DNA from: Verrucomicrobiia bacterium
GTDB lineage: Bacteria; Verrucomicrobiota; Verrucomicrobiia; Limisphaerales; UBA9464
Assembly: GCA_019634635.1 (NCBI GenBank)
Contig: JAHCBB010000020.1
Location: 1 to 64,000, forward strand
DNA: 64,000 bases
Reading direction: 5' to 3'
Shown here: piece by piece, positions 36,250 to 46,384 of the stretch
How the letters are laid out: every line of letters begins with the position of its first letter
Numbering within the stretch: position 1 is the stretch's first letter
Made by a program: the position numbers and the translations under genes
Notes under the pieces: model-generated
What the model saw: the letters and a program-made list of their open reading frames with translations, nothing else
Told to the model about the DNA's origin: nothing
The model's database searches: none

Positions 36250-36903
36250 TTATTTCTTGGCGGGCACCGGTGCCGCATTGGTGGCGGCGGAGGCCCTGGA
36301 TGCAGTGGTGGGTCGCGACGCGGACGTCGTGGCCGGTGCGGTCTTGGGTTTCTTCTGGTAGCTGGCCACCACCGTCAGGGTGGTCTGGAGACGGGTCTGG
36401 GTCTGGTCGAGCCGCAATCGGGCGATGTCGCGGACCCGGATGAGGGAGTCGCCGAGGCCCAGCGCATGGAGGAAGTTCACCAGCTCAACCTCCCCGGCGA
36501 TGACCTCCACGGACATCTGCTGTTCATCAAAAAAGGCGTTGGTCTGTCCGGTGCGGGCTGCGGAGGCGATGGGACGGATGTTGCCGACCGTGACCCCGAA
36601 CTCCGAGGCTTTGGACTGGATGGTGGCCTGCAGACGGTTGGCCTGGTCCTCCTGCAGCACTTCGGCCCCGGCGAGCTGCAGCTCCTTGAGCTGCAGTTCA
36701 TAGCCGAACTTCCGCGAGAGCTCCCCAATGAATTTCGTGCGGTTGCCGGAGAGCCGGGAGATTTCCTGCTGCACCTCGGTCCATTCGGAAAAATACGGCC
36801 AGACCAGCCAGTAATTGAGCACGACGGCGAGCACGACGATGCCGACCAGGAGCCAGCGCCGCTCCTGGGGCTGGAGGTTGAGGCGGTCGAGCCAGCGCAT
36901 CAT
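36250..36903 (-). CDS. PilO/GspM-like inner-membrane protein
   Basis: 217 residues with one membrane helix (RRWLLVGIVVLAVVLNYWLVWPYF, about 15-38), a coiled-coil region (VQQEISRLSGNRTKFIGELSR to VLQEDQANRLQATIQSK), a ferredoxin-like domain with VEVIAGEVELVNFLHALG, and a low-complexity Ala/Thr/Pro/Lys tail. The arrangement is that of PilO/GspM, which pairs with PilN/GspL in the inner-membrane platform. The start overlaps the upstream gspL-like stop by ATGA. Assigned mainly from topology and gene order, since sequence identity in this family is low. Confidence 0.75.
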   Translation of the reverse strand: MMRWLDRLNLQPQERRWLLVGIVVLAVVLNYWLVWPYFSEWTEVQQEISRLSGNRTKFIGELSRKFGYELQLKELQLAGAEVLQEDQANRLQATIQSKASEFGVTVGNIRPIASAARTGQTNAFFDEQQMSVEVIAGEVELVNFLHALGLGDSLIRVRDIARLRLDQTQTRLQTTLTVVASYQKKPKTAPATTSASRPTTASRASAATNAAPVPAKK

Positions 36904-38282
36904 GGCGTGTCGCTCCTCCTCAGTTCCGCCTCAAAGCTCCACGACGTCGCCGGGGCGCCCGGACGGGTGTTGAACTGGGCCGCCTTCACATTGGCGAACA
37001 AGGGCTGTCCGGACACCTGGGACTTCCGAAGGTCCGAGTTGAACCGGGTGATGTCGCTGGTGCTGTCGGGGGGCACGGTGCCGCTCAGGGCGAGGGTGTG
37101 GCCCTTCTGGAAATCGAGCTGGGTCAGGGTGGCGGACGCCGGCAGCAGTTCCACCGCGGCGCGCCAAGCATCGAGGGCGGCGAAGCGCAGGGCGACCTGC
37201 TCCTGAAGCACGCCCACCTGGGCCTTCAATTGGAGGGTGTTGGTGTAATTCAACCCCAACGTGGCCACCTCGGACTTGAGTTCGTCGCGCTGATACTTCC
37301 GGACGTTCAGCGTGACGAGGAACAGAAACAGAAAGACGAGGTACGCCATGCCGACCGCACCGAGGCCGCCAATCCAGAGGCGGTCCACGGATTTTTGCCG
37401 CTGAAGGGTGCTCCAGTCCGGGGGCACCAGGGGCGGACCGGGGGCGGTCACAAATGCCGTGGCACTGGCCAGGGCGATGAGGGGCATGGGGGCGGGCGTC
37501 TCCCTGCGAATCGGGTGGGACGACCAGGCGGTGAGGAGCGGTTCCATTTCGCCGGCGATACCGGCATCGGAGACCACGTGCACCGGCGGCACCTCGCTCA
37601 GCCAGCCTTCCATCTCTCCCGCCCAGGCGATCTGGCTCAGCAGGGTGGCCAGGGCCGGCGCGCCGCCGGGTCCCGGGGCCACCGACAGCAGCGTGACGTC
37701 CCGCCACACGCCCTGGATGTACCAGCCGGCGAGGCAGGATCGTCGCTCCCCCGCCGTTTCGAAAAGGAGCCAGAGGCTGTCCTCGGTGGGCTGCAGCCCC
37801 CGCCAGGCCCGGGCCAGGGGCAGGTCCATTTGCTGGACGACGAACCCCTCGGCGGCCTGCTGCCCCAGAAAATCCTCAACCGCCCCCCGGGGGGCGATCA
37901 CGACCAGGGCCGTCTGCGCGCGTCCGTCAGGATGGGGAATGCCGAGGGCGCTCCAGGTGATCTGGTTGACCGGCAGGGGCGAGATCCGGTCGAGCTGGAA
38001 CTCCACCAGTGCGGGCAGCTCGGCCGGGTCGCCCGAGGGGAGTTGCACGGCGCGGACGAAGGCGAGCTCCGTGGGCAGCCAGGCGACCCGCAGACAGGGT
38101 TGGAACAGTTCCTGCCAGTCGCGGCCCTGCAGGCGTTTGGGCAGGGGTTTGCCGGCCTCCACGCGGAATTCGCCGGAGGGCTTGACGCGGTGCCGGGCGA
38201 CCTCGAACTGCCAGACCCGCCGACCGAGGGGGGAGACGGCCAGCACGGAGCAGGACTGATGACGTGCGGCCCGGGCTTTCAT
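36900..38282 (-). CDS. GspL-like / PilM-PilN fusion inner-membrane protein
   Basis: 460 residues from the ATG at 38282, overlapping the gspE stop by ATGA. The first 290 residues look like the actin-like PilM/GspL cytoplasmic domain (LVEFQLDRISPLPVNQITW and the following strands). A membrane helix (MAYLVFLFLFLVTLNV, about 312-327) is followed by a PilN-like periplasmic part with a coiled coil and QLDFQKGHTLALSGTVPPDS. It should connect the GspE ATPase to the envelope part of the machine. The frame is open upstream into gspE but is not used. Confidence 0.75.
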   Translation of the reverse strand: MKARAARHQSCSVLAVSPLGRRVWQFEVARHRVKPSGEFRVEAGKPLPKRLQGRDWQELFQPCLRVAWLPTELAFVRAVQLPSGDPAELPALVEFQLDRISPLPVNQITWSALGIPHPDGRAQTALVVIAPRGAVEDFLGQQAAEGFVVQQMDLPLARAWRGLQPTEDSLWLLFETAGERRSCLAGWYIQGVWRDVTLLSVAPGPGGAPALATLLSQIAWAGEMEGWLSEVPPVHVVSDAGIAGEMEPLLTAWSSHPIRRETPAPMPLIALASATAFVTAPGPPLVPPDWSTLQRQKSVDRLWIGGLGAVGMAYLVFLFLFLVTLNVRKYQRDELKSEVATLGLNYTNTLQLKAQVGVLQEQVALRFAALDAWRAAVELLPASATLTQLDFQKGHTLALSGTVPPDSTSDITRFNSDLRKSQVSGQPLFANVKAAQFNTRPGAPATSWSFEAELRRSDTP

Positions 38283-40021
38283 GTTTCGGCCATCCTCCCG
38301 TCGCTCAACAGGCTGCGCACATGTTCCTCGTTCTGGGTCACCCGCAGCACCTCCTCCAGCGTGGTCACCCCGGCCTTCACCTTCCGCCAGCCATCCTCGC
38401 GGAGCGTCTGCATGCCCTGGGCCTTGGCCATTTGGGCGATGTCGGAGGCCGGAGCGCGGTTCATGACCAGCGGCCGGATGGCCTCGCCGACCACCAGCAG
38501 CTCGTGGATGCCGGTCCGGCCCTGGTACCCGAGCTGACGGCACTCCTCGCAGCCGACGCCCTTCAGGAAGGTCGTCGAGTCAATTTCGGCCTCGGGGAAC
38601 CCGATGCGCCTGAGGTAGTCGCGATCCACCTTCTGAGGCTCCTTGCAGTGGGGGCAGATGGTGCGGACCAGCCGTTGCGCCATGACGGCCTCCACCGACG
38701 AGGCGACCAGGAACGGCTCGATGCCCATGTCAATCAGGCGCGTGAACGCGCTGGGCGCGTCGTTGGTGTGCAGGGTGCTGAAGACCAGATGGCCGGTCAG
38801 CGAAGCCCGGATGGCAATTTCGGCGGTCTCAAGATCCCGCACCTCACCGACCATGATCACGTTGGGGTCCTGACGCAGGATGTGCCGGAGGCCCACGGCA
38901 AAGGTCAGGCCGATCTCGCTGCGGACGGGGATCTGGTTGATGCCCTTGAGCTCGTACTCCACCGGTTCCTCGATCGTGATGATCCGCTTGGTCACCGAGT
39001 TGATGGTGGAGAGGAACGCGTAAAGGGTGGTGGACTTGCCGGATCCCGTGGGGCCGGTGACCAGGAAGATCCCGTGGGGCTTGACGATCAGCTCCCGGAT
39101 CGCGGCGTCCTCCTCCGGCGCAAACCCCAGCTTTTCGAGACCGAAGAAGATGGCGCCACGGGTCAGCAGCCGGAGCGAGACGGACTCGCCCCAGACGGTC
39201 GGCACCGTGGACACGCGGATGTCAATCTCCGCCCCCTTGATCCGGACGTTGATCCGTCCGTCCTGCGGCAGCCGCTTCTCGGCAATGTTCATGCCGGCCA
39301 TCACCTTGATGCGCGAGATCAGGGCGGCCTGGTAGCGCTTGATCTGCGGGGGCAGCGGGGTCTGGTGGAGGATGCCGTCAATGCGGTAGCGGATGCGCAG
39401 CTCGTCCTCGGAGGGTTCGAAATGGATGTCCGTGGCGCGTTCCTTGAACGCCTCCCAGACGACCTGGTTGACGAACTTGATGACCGAGGCGTCCTGGTCG
39501 TCGCCGGTAATTTCCCGGTCATCGCCGACGAGCAGCTCCATCGGCTCGTCCTCGGACATTTCGTCGAGCGTCTCCGCGCCGACGCCATAGTACTTCTTCA
39601 GCGCCTTTTCGATGTCGGTGCGCGTCGCGAGCACGTATTGCACCGGACCCCGCGCATCGAACTGGACGGCGGCCTGCATCGCGGGATCGAAGGGTTGATG
39701 CGTGGCGACCTGCAGGAGGCCGTCCTCGAACTGGACCGGGATGACGGAGAACTGGAACGCCACCTTGGTCGAGACCCGCTTCCGGACGTCGGGTTCGATC
39801 ACCCGCTTGCCCAATTCGACGAAGGGCCAGTTGAGCGCCTGGCCGAGACGCTGAAGAAATTGCTCTTCGGAAAGTCCGCCCTCCCGGGCAAAGAAGGCGA
39901 TCTGGGTCTCGCTGCTGCCGCCTTCGACCGCCGCCCTCCAGGCCGCCGTCCAGTCGCGAAACTGCGCGGGCGTTGTCAGTTCCGCACGTTCCAGAATTCC
40001 TTGAAGTGACCGGTAGGCCAT
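38279..40021 (-). CDS. gspE: Type II secretion / type IV pilus assembly ATPase GspE (PilB-like)
   Basis: 580 residues from the ATG at 40021; a TTG at 40048 is in frame. An N-terminal N1E/MshEN domain (about 1-140) leads to the hexameric ATPase core, with DIHFEPSEDELRIRYRIDG, the Walker A GPTGSGKSTT (about 322-331), the Asp box TIEEPVEYEL, the Walker B DPNVIMVGEVRD, and the His box STLHTNDA. A tetracysteine zinc motif is present (CPHC and CEEC, about 455-495). It powers pseudopilus or pilus assembly. It is the first ATPase gene of the run, with pseudopilin 132 bp upstream. Confidence 0.95.
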   Translation of the reverse strand: MAYRSLQGILERAELTTPAQFRDWTAAWRAAVEGGSSETQIAFFAREGGLSEEQFLQRLGQALNWPFVELGKRVIEPDVRKRVSTKVAFQFSVIPVQFEDGLLQVATHQPFDPAMQAAVQFDARGPVQYVLATRTDIEKALKKYYGVGAETLDEMSEDEPMELLVGDDREITGDDQDASVIKFVNQVVWEAFKERATDIHFEPSEDELRIRYRIDGILHQTPLPPQIKRYQAALISRIKVMAGMNIAEKRLPQDGRINVRIKGAEIDIRVSTVPTVWGESVSLRLLTRGAIFFGLEKLGFAPEEDAAIRELIVKPHGIFLVTGPTGSGKSTTLYAFLSTINSVTKRIITIEEPVEYELKGINQIPVRSEIGLTFAVGLRHILRQDPNVIMVGEVRDLETAEIAIRASLTGHLVFSTLHTNDAPSAFTRLIDMGIEPFLVASSVEAVMAQRLVRTICPHCKEPQKVDRDYLRRIGFPEAEIDSTTFLKGVGCEECRQLGYQGRTGIHELLVVGEAIRPLVMNRAPASDIAQMAKAQGMQTLREDGWRKVKAGVTTLEEVLRVTQNEEHVRSLLSDGRMAET

Positions 40022-40153
40022 GCCTGTCGCAGACTCCGGCGGATTCAACGGTCGCCGTCCGGAAAAGTTGCGGGAGCAGTTAACGAAGAAGACCGGTGGC
40101 GGACAAGAGAGGACCGCGTCCGGGGGGGCGAATTCTCTCCCGGAACCCGCCGG

Positions 40154-40918
40154 TCACCAGTAACCAAAGGCCCCCTCCGACTCCCAAAGCTGCGAGGCGC
40201 GCCGGCGATGCATCTGCCGGATGTCCCGCCAGGACACCGAACCATCCAGCAGGCCGACGTGGCCGCCCCGGGCCCCGGCGTCCCGTGGGGATTGCTCGAA
40301 GGCCTCCGGATGGGCGTCAAACCAAGCATCGTCGCGCACCACCGGCCCAAATCGGGCATGGGGCGCCAGGATACGGTGGTAGCTGTGGCACTCCACGTTG
40401 AGGTCGGCCACCAGGGCCAGCTGGGCGTCGTCGGTGGTCTTGCGGGGCGAAATCCAAGGTTGGGTCCGCGCGTCGGTCGGAGCCCATGGGGTCGCCGAGT
40501 GCCCGCCCAGGTAATGGTAACCCAGAGCGGTGCCGTACTCGTCGTGAAGTCTCCAGCCCGGACGCTTTTCCATCCATTGGGTCAGATTGGGGCAGTCCAG
40601 GATGCGAAGTTCAGTTGCGTAGCGCAGCAGGTGGGTCCGGGTGGCACTGGATAGGATCGGCGTGTGGGTATCGCGCTTGTCGGCATTGTCGGTGTCCGCC
40701 ACGGGCAACGTCTGCTGGTGGTCGCCCGCATACACCAACGCGGCGAGGGTGAACTGGCGCACGTTGTTCAAGCAGGCGGCCCTTCGGGCGCGTTCCCGGG
40801 CCCCGGCAAGCGCCGGAAGCATCAAGCCGGCAAGGATCGCAAGGATCGCCACGGCCACCAGCAGCTCAATGAGGGTGAACCCCGCGAACCCTCGACGAGG
40901 TTGAATTCCGGGCGGCAT
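40154..40918 (-). CDS. Pseudopilin / prepilin with N-terminal methylation motif (H-X9-DG type)
   Basis: 254 residues from the ATG at 40918. A short basic leader ([13 protein letters not shown]) ends before the type IV prepilin motif [24 protein letters not shown], cleaved after Gly with Glu at +5. The globular part contains [19 protein letters not shown] and a C-terminal [15 protein letters not shown], the His-and-DG feature of the large secreted-pilin group abundant in PVC bacteria. It may be a substrate or subunit of the adjacent Gsp machine. It starts 19 bp after the propeller gene stop. Confidence 0.9.
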   Translation of the reverse strand: MPPGIQPRRGFAGFTLIELLVAVAILAILAGLMLPALAGARERARRAACLNNVRQFTLAALVYAGDHQQTLPVADTDNADKRDTHTPILSSATRTHLLRYATELRILDCPNLTQWMEKRPGWRLHDEYGTALGYHYLGGHSATPWAPTDARTQPWISPRKTTDDAQLALVADLNVECHSYHRILAPHARFGPVVRDDAWFDAHPEAFEQSPRDAGARGGHVGLLDGSVSWRDIRQMHRRRASQLWESEGAFGYW

Positions 40919-40937
40919 TTGAATCGGGAGGGGTGGT

Positions 40938-42536
40938 TTACTGCCCTTGGACCTGCAGAAACTGCGTGTCCACTGCCGCCGGGATCTCCGCCTCCAGCCC
41001 ACCACGCACCACCCGCCAGGCGGCGGATATGGGGGTCCAGCCTCCGGCAGGTCCGGACAGCGAACCCGAGGTGCGCAGCCCGATTCGCGGCGCGTGAGAG
41101 GCGCCCAAGGGCGTGCCGTCGTGCGCGCCGACCCGGACCACCAGCGTTTGCGCGGAACGGCCGGACCCTGCGGACAGGGTCAGCGGCGGCAAACGGTCTG
41201 GTTTGGGCGCCACCGCGACGGCGATGAGTTGGCCGGAGGCCACGTTGCCATTGCGGTCCAGATGGGGGGAGTTCCGGGCAAACAACAGTCCGCCAGCGAG
41301 CGTGGGGGCGCCCCAGCACAGGCCGTCTCGAAGGATTTGCTGGCGAGCCACTTCCACGTAGGCGGCTGGGTCCGGCTGCACGAGTACAAGTTCCCCCGAC
41401 TCGCACAGCACCAGGACATGATCGCCGGCCTTGAGGAGGCCTCCGCGTCCGACATGCCCCGCGCCCACCCCGGTGGTGACCCATCGGTTGACCCCGGCGG
41501 TGAGGTCCAGACAGGCGAGACTGCGTAACCGCCCGTCGCCCCCGTCGCCCGCGGTGCCGGCCTCGACGATGCTGTAGAGATGTCCCTGGTGCTCGACCGG
41601 GGTGGACCAGTGATTCTGGAAGGCGGTGGCCCGGTGCCGCCAGACTTGGGAGGCGTTGAAACCGTCCCCCGCCCGCGAGACATGGATGCCCCAGGCCCCG
41701 GCGCTGTAGGCTGCGGAGGCATAAACATGGTCCCGGGCGATCACGGGCGTGGCGGCCGTTGAGGTGCTGGATGGGAGAAAGTCCGAGCGCCACAGCAATT
41801 CGCCGGTCTCGGGTACCAACGCGACCAGTCCTCGCTGGGTGAGAAAGATCACCTGCGGCACGCCTGAAATCACGCCCAGTGCCGGTGAGGCGTGGGTCAT
41901 CGGCTCGTCGTGGTTGCGCCAGACCGTGCGGCCGTCGGCCCAGCGGATGCCCAGAAGTCCGCGTTCGGGGGCGTTGGCGTTCACAAAGACGAGGTCTCCG
42001 ACCACCAACGGGGAAGCCGCCGCCTGCCACCGGATCACGCTCCCGCCGAGTTCGGCGATCAGGTCCCGCTGCCACGCGATTTCCCCCGTGTCCGCATCCA
42101 GGCCGTACAGCTTCAGGCGCGAGGTGAGGACGATCACCCGGTCGCCGACCAGCGTGGGTGTGGATCGCGGACCGTTGAGCCAGGAGTCGTAGCCGACCAG
42201 GCTGTCGTACGCTGCGTCCTCCACATCCCGGGACCATAGGGGGCGTCCCGTTGTCGCTTCGAAGGCAAGGCAGACCTCGCGGGGTCCGGACTCCCGGGTC
42301 TCCAGGGCTTGCGTGACCAGAAGCCCGCCAACCACCGCAGCACCGCTCCAGCCCGGGCCGATCGCACGGCTCCAGGCCACCTGCAGGGGCTGTTGCGTCC
42401 AATTGGTGCGAATCGTCTCCGGGGTGGAGCCGTCCAGCATCGGACCCCGAAATTGAGGCCAGTCGGCACCGGTCAGGATGTCCGGCATCAGCAAGGCCGC
42501 GACCACCAGCCAAGCGGGCTGATTGCGCATGGCCAT
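40938..42536 (-). CDS. Secreted PQQ-binding-like beta-propeller protein
   Basis: 532 residues from the ATG at 42536. The signal peptide ([24 protein letters not shown], broken here only by the cleavage region) precedes DWPQFRGP, the common start of secreted PQQ-like propellers in PVC bacteria. Blades show repeats such as [32 protein letters not shown] and [16 protein letters not shown], the tryptophan-docking pattern. A PQQ cofactor site is not evident, so the protein is probably a non-catalytic or regulatory propeller. The upstream open frame has no homology. It is probably transcribed with the pseudopilin. Confidence 0.87.
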   Translation of the reverse strand: MAMRNQPAWLVVAALLMPDILTGADWPQFRGPMLDGSTPETIRTNWTQQPLQVAWSRAIGPGWSGAAVVGGLLVTQALETRESGPREVCLAFEATTGRPLWSRDVEDAAYDSLVGYDSWLNGPRSTPTLVGDRVIVLTSRLKLYGLDADTGEIAWQRDLIAELGGSVIRWQAAASPLVVGDLVFVNANAPERGLLGIRWADGRTVWRNHDEPMTHASPALGVISGVPQVIFLTQRGLVALVPETGELLWRSDFLPSSTSTAATPVIARDHVYASAAYSAGAWGIHVSRAGDGFNASQVWRHRATAFQNHWSTPVEHQGHLYSIVEAGTAGDGGDGRLRSLACLDLTAGVNRWVTTGVGAGHVGRGGLLKAGDHVLVLCESGELVLVQPDPAAYVEVARQQILRDGLCWGAPTLAGGLLFARNSPHLDRNGNVASGQLIAVAVAPKPDRLPPLTLSAGSGRSAQTLVVRVGAHDGTPLGASHAPRIGLRTSGSLSGPAGGWTPISAAWRVVRGGLEAEIPAAVDTQFLQVQGQ

Positions 42537-42781
42537 ACAGTAGGTTGCTGTCGAGGCCCGACAAGGCAGATCTGTTGACGCATCTTCATGCGACATGACG
42601 GATGATCGCACCGGGCTATCAATGACTTGCCCAAGGGGCGGGTGCAGCGCCCGCCTGACCCGACAACCGGCTTGAAACTGCCGGGCTTGCGGTTTGCGCC
42701 GGGCATTCAGGCCCGGGAATCGCACCGGACCCGGGCGTCGGCGCGTGCTCAGGTTCGGCGACTCTCCCGGGGGTGGTGGCG

Positions 42782-43861
42782 TCACGAGCGCGAAGGGTCC
42801 TCCGACTCGAGGACCCGAGTCGTCCCGCCGACCAGCGCCGGTTTCAGGTCCAGGAAGGGCTTCTCGATCCACCTCCAGCTCAAGGCCGCGGGGATGAGGG
42901 TGATCAGGAATGCGGCCGGGGCAAACAGGTACGGGTTCCAGTTCGTCCCCGTGAGGAACACCAGGAGCTGCTGGCAGGGAAAGCCGTAGAGATAGATGCC
43001 GTAGGAGAAATCACCGGGCAGGCGGGCGGAAAGGCGCGTCAGCAGAAGGCTTCGGGTGAGATTGCGCAGCAGCCAGGAGCCCAGCAAGGGCAGCGCGATC
43101 CGCAAGGTGACCGGATGCAGCGTGGCGGCGAGCAAGCCGGCCACCAGCAGCCAGGAGACGCGCGGGGCGTCGGACAACCGGTCGCCGGAATGGTGCAGGC
43201 ATACGCCGGCCATGAAGTACGCCAGGAAACGCGGCCAGTACCAGAAGGTCCCGAACACCCCCTTGAGATACTCGTGCCACTCCCAGTCGGGCTGGAGGGC
43301 GAAGAGCGCGACACAGGCCCCCAGCAGGCTCCAACGAACGACGCTTCGGCCCAGCAGGCCCGACCCTCCCAGGGCGGCGAGCAGGAGATAGCAGAGAAAC
43401 TCCGGGCGGATCGTCCAGAGGGACGCGTTGAGTTGCGTGAAGGGTTGGTCGGCAAATGGGGTGGGTCCCGGGGCGGTCTCCCGTCCGGCACCCCCGAGGG
43501 TAAGGGCGAACAGCAGGACCTGGCCCGCGGCGGACAGGCTCAGGATCGGACGCCAGTCGCCAGCGAGCCCCGGGACCAGCACGTACGCCTGAAAGAGGCA
43601 GACGCCCAGGAATCCCGGAAAAATCCGGAGGATCCGCTTGGTGAGGTATCCGACGAAGGATCGGCTGCGCAGCCAGCTGGCGGTGACCAGCATTCCGCTG
43701 AGAACGAAAAAGCCGTCCACGGCCAGCGCCCCGGAGTTCCGCTCGCCCCGCGTGAGGCGCATACCCGGTTCCTCCGCATCGCTCCCCAGCAGGACCCACC
43801 AGCTGTGGGCCAGAATCACCAGCCCGGCCAGGACCAGACGCAGGAGGAGGATGCCGTTCAT
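42782..43861 (-). CDS. OafA-type membrane acyltransferase (acyltransferase family 3)
   Basis: 359 residues from the ATG at 43861, with about ten membrane segments. The start LLLRLVLAGLVILAHSWWVLLG carries the catalytic His of the acyltransferase-3 family. VDGFFVLSGMLV and a basic turn (KRILRIFPGF) follow, and the C-terminus shows SYGIYLYGFPCQQLL and SWRWIEKPFLDL. Such enzymes O-acetylate sugars of lipopolysaccharide, exopolysaccharide or peptidoglycan from the cytoplasmic side. It is 169 bp downstream of mtnA and probably not coupled to it. No polysaccharide locus is adjacent. Confidence 0.88.
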   Translation of the reverse strand: MNGILLLRLVLAGLVILAHSWWVLLGSDAEEPGMRLTRGERNSGALAVDGFFVLSGMLVTASWLRSRSFVGYLTKRILRIFPGFLGVCLFQAYVLVPGLAGDWRPILSLSAAGQVLLFALTLGGAGRETAPGPTPFADQPFTQLNASLWTIRPEFLCYLLLAALGGSGLLGRSVVRWSLLGACVALFALQPDWEWHEYLKGVFGTFWYWPRFLAYFMAGVCLHHSGDRLSDAPRVSWLLVAGLLAATLHPVTLRIALPLLGSWLLRNLTRSLLLTRLSARLPGDFSYGIYLYGFPCQQLLVFLTGTNWNPYLFAPAAFLITLIPAALSWRWIEKPFLDLKPALVGGTTRVLESEDPSRS

Positions 43862-43937
43862 GAACTGCCGGACCGCATCGTGCCGCGATCCGGGGCCGGA
43901 ATGGAATCCCCACGGGCCGGCGGACGCCCTGATCTCT

Positions 43938-43960
43938 GGAATGCCGGATCGCGGCATTCC
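43938..43960. repeat. GGAATGCC / GGCATTCC inverted repeat
   Basis: An 8-bp stem (43938-43945 with 43953-43960) around a 7-base loop lies between mtnA and the acyltransferase gene, in a 169-bp gap. The minus-strand hairpin lacks a following T-run, so it is not a classical terminator. The same motif family occurs at 32578 and, with longer spacing, at 30646. Confidence 0.45.
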
Positions 43961-44030
43961 TCCAGTACGGAGGCGGGCAGCGGAGGTCTCCGGCACGAAT
44001 GCCGCCACGGGTGGACCCTGCAAGGCCGGC

Positions 44031-45125
44031 TCACCGCGGAACTGCAGGGCGCAGGCCGCCGGCATTCAGCAGGCCGCGTGGTGTGAGGTAGCCGGTGATG
44101 AGTTCCGGCGGCGTGATGTCGAATCCCGGGTTGAGCGCGCGGCTGGCCGGGTTGGCGATCCGCACGTAGATGCCCGGGTTGCGGCCGCCCGGACGGCTGC
44201 CCGTTGCCCCCAGGACCTCGGCCTCGTCGCGCTCCTCGATCGGGATGTCGGCGCCCGAGTTGAGGGTCCAGTCCAGGGTGGATTCCGGGATTGCAACGTA
44301 GAACGGGATGCCGTGGCGCTTTGCCAGCACCGCCTTGGTGTAGGTGCCGATCTTGTTGGCCACTTCGCCGGTGCGGCCCAGAACGCGGTCCGCGCCGACG
44401 ATTACCAGGTCCACGCGTCCCTGTTGCATCAGCCAGCCGGCGGCATTGTCGGCGATCACGCGGTGCTCGATCTGCTGCTGGGCCAGTTCCCATGCGGTGA
44501 GGGATGCCCCCTGGCATCGGGGGCGGGTCTCATCACAGAGCACCATGAACCGGCGTCCGCAGGCCTGGGCGGCGTAGAGGGGCGCCGTGGCGGTGCCGAT
44601 GTCCACAAACGCCAGCCAGCCGGCATTGCAGTGCGTCAGCACCGTGGCGCCGGGGCGGATGAGATCGGCACCGTGTTCCCCGATCGCGCGACATTGGGCG
44701 ATGTTTTCCGCAGCGAACCGTTCCGCCGCCGCGCACGCGAGGGCCTGGCGATCCTCCACCGAGCGGCCGGTGGACATCGCGGCACGGACTTCCTGCAGGG
44801 CGTTGAGCGGGTCCACGGCGGTCGGACGCGCTTCCCGGAGCTGGTGGAAGGCGCGTCCGATGTGGGCTTCGAATCGCCCGGGATCGGTATCGCGAAACGC
44901 CCGGGCTGCTTGGGCCAGCCCGTAGGCGGCCGTTGCCCCGATGGCGCCGGCACCGCGGACCGTCATGTCCCGGATGGCCCGCACCGTGGCCGCGACGTCG
45001 GGGGTGCTCACGACGCGAAACCGGTGCGGCAGGGCGCGCTGGTCAATCAACCGGACCGCATTGTGCCTGGCATCGTAGGCGACTGTGCGGTACGGGCGCG
45101 GACGCCCCCGGACGAGGACGTTCAT
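44031..45125 (-). CDS. mtnA: Methylthioribose-1-phosphate isomerase
   Basis: 364 residues, of normal length. The protein has the eIF2B-related fold of Mtn[21 protein letters not shown] near residue 55, [12 protein letters not shown] with the catalytic Cys, [27 protein letters not shown] with the catalytic Asp, and [20 protein letters not shown]. It converts methylthioribose-1-phosphate to the ribulose form in methionine salvage. Its start overlaps the trpB stop by ATGA, so the two are translated together, an unrelated pathway pairing. No other salvage gene is nearby. Confidence 0.95.
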   Translation of the reverse strand: MNVLVRGRPRPYRTVAYDARHNAVRLIDQRALPHRFRVVSTPDVAATVRAIRDMTVRGAGAIGATAAYGLAQAARAFRDTDPGRFEAHIGRAFHQLREARPTAVDPLNALQEVRAAMSTGRSVEDRQALACAAAERFAAENIAQCRAIGEHGADLIRPGATVLTHCNAGWLAFVDIGTATAPLYAAQACGRRFMVLCDETRPRCQGASLTAWELAQQQIEHRVIADNAAGWLMQQGRVDLVIVGADRVLGRTGEVANKIGTYTKAVLAKRHGIPFYVAIPESTLDWTLNSGADIPIEERDEAEVLGATGSRPGGRNPGIYVRIANPASRALNPGFDITPPELITGYLTPRGLLNAGGLRPAVPR

Positions 45126-46384
45126 GCCGCGGACGTCAACGCGGGCTGCACAGGCATCTGCATGCCCAGTTTCGCCGCCACCTGGGCGACATCCTTGTCA
45201 CCGCGTCCCGAGAGATTGACGATGACGATCCGGTCGCCGGGCAGGGTGGGGGCGCGCCGGATGGCCTCGGCGACGGCGTGGGCCGACTCCAGAGCGGGAA
45301 TGATCCCCTCGAGGCGCGCCAGGCGCATGAAGGCGTCGAGCGCCGCGTCGTCGGTGGCGTAGGCGTACTCCACCCGGCCCCGGTCGTGCAGCCAGGCGTG
45401 CTCCGGACCGACGGCCGCGTAGTCCAGCCCGGCGCTGACGCTGTGGGTGAGCTGGATCTGTCCGAAGGGATCCTGAAGGATGTAGCTCCGGGTCCCCTGG
45501 AGCACACCCAGGGAACCGCCGTGGAACCGCGCGGCATGTTGTTCCGGTTGGATGCCTCGGCCGCCGGCCTCGACGCCGCACATGGCGACCCCGGCGTCGT
45601 TGAGAAACGGATAGAACAGCCCGATGGCATTGGAGCCGCCGCCGACACAGGCGATCAGGAGGTCCGGCAGGCGGCCTTCCTTCTCCAGGATCTGCCGTCG
45701 GGCCTCCTCGCCGATGACCCGGTGAAAGTTCCGGACCATGAGCGGGTACGGGTGCGCCCCGTAGGCGGTGCCGAGGATGTAGTGCGTCCCGCGGACATGA
45801 GTGACCCAGTCCCGCATCGCCTCATTGACCGCCTCCTTCAGGGTCCGCTGGCCCGCATGGACGGGCACGACCTCCGCGCCCAGCATCTTCATGCGGTACA
45901 CGTTGAGCGCCTGGCGCTCGCAATCCACCGCGCCCATGTAGATCACGCACTTCAGTCCGAACATCGCTGCGACGGTGGCGGTCGCGACGCCATGCTGTCC
46001 GGCGCCCGTCTCGGCGATCACGCGCGTCTTGCCCATGCGCCGGGCGATGAGGGCCTGTCCAAGGGCGTTGTTGATCTTGTGGGCGCCGGTGTGGAGGAGG
46101 TCCTCCCGTTTGAGGTAGATCCGGGCACCGCCCAGCTCCCGGGTGAGCCGCTCGGCGAGGTACAGCGGAGTGGGGCGCCCAACGAACTCGCGGAGGTACC
46201 GGCCGAGTTCCACCTGGAACCCCGGATCCTGTTGGGCGCGGAAATACTCCGCCTCCAGCTCCTGGAGCGGATGCATGAGGGTCTCCGGGACGTACCGGCC
46301 GCCGTAGGGTCCGAAATGCCCCGTGGCATCGGGTATCTGCGGACTGGCAAACGGTTCCTCCTGCGGGTGGGCCGACGCGGTCAT
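45122..46384 (-). CDS. trpB: Tryptophan synthase beta chain
   Basis: 420 residues from the ATG at 46384. The PLP lysine is Lys103 in [14 protein letters not shown], preceded by LKRED; the phosphate loop GGGSNAIG and the C-terminal SGRGDKD are present. [15 protein letters not shown] marks the TrpB1 type that works with TrpA. It makes tryptophan from indole and serine. The start overlaps, by ATGA, the stop of a DUF2238 remnant. trpC is 12 kb away on the other strand and no trpA is in the window, so the trp genes are dispersed. Confidence 0.97.
   Translation of the reverse strand: MTASAHPQEEPFASPQIPDATGHFGPYGGRYVPETLMHPLQELEAEYFRAQQDPGFQVELGRYLREFVGRPTPLYLAERLTRELGGARIYLKREDLLHTGAHKINNALGQALIARRMGKTRVIAETGAGQHGVATATVAAMFGLKCVIYMGAVDCERQALNVYRMKMLGAEVVPVHAGQRTLKEAVNEAMRDWVTHVRGTHYILGTAYGAHPYPLMVRNFHRVIGEEARRQILEKEGRLPDLLIACVGGGSNAIGLFYPFLNDAGVAMCGVEAGGRGIQPEQHAARFHGGSLGVLQGTRSYILQDPFGQIQLTHSVSAGLDYAAVGPEHAWLHDRGRVEYAYATDDAALDAFMRLARLEGIIPALESAHAVAEAIRRAPTLPGDRIVIVNLSGRGDKDVAQVAAKLGMQMPVQPALTSAA

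Noticed and set aside
33760..37206. Plus-strand open frame of 1,148 codons opposite gspD and gspM
   Set aside because: Antisense to a secretin with clear signature motifs; no domain or signal and composition typical of a mirror frame.
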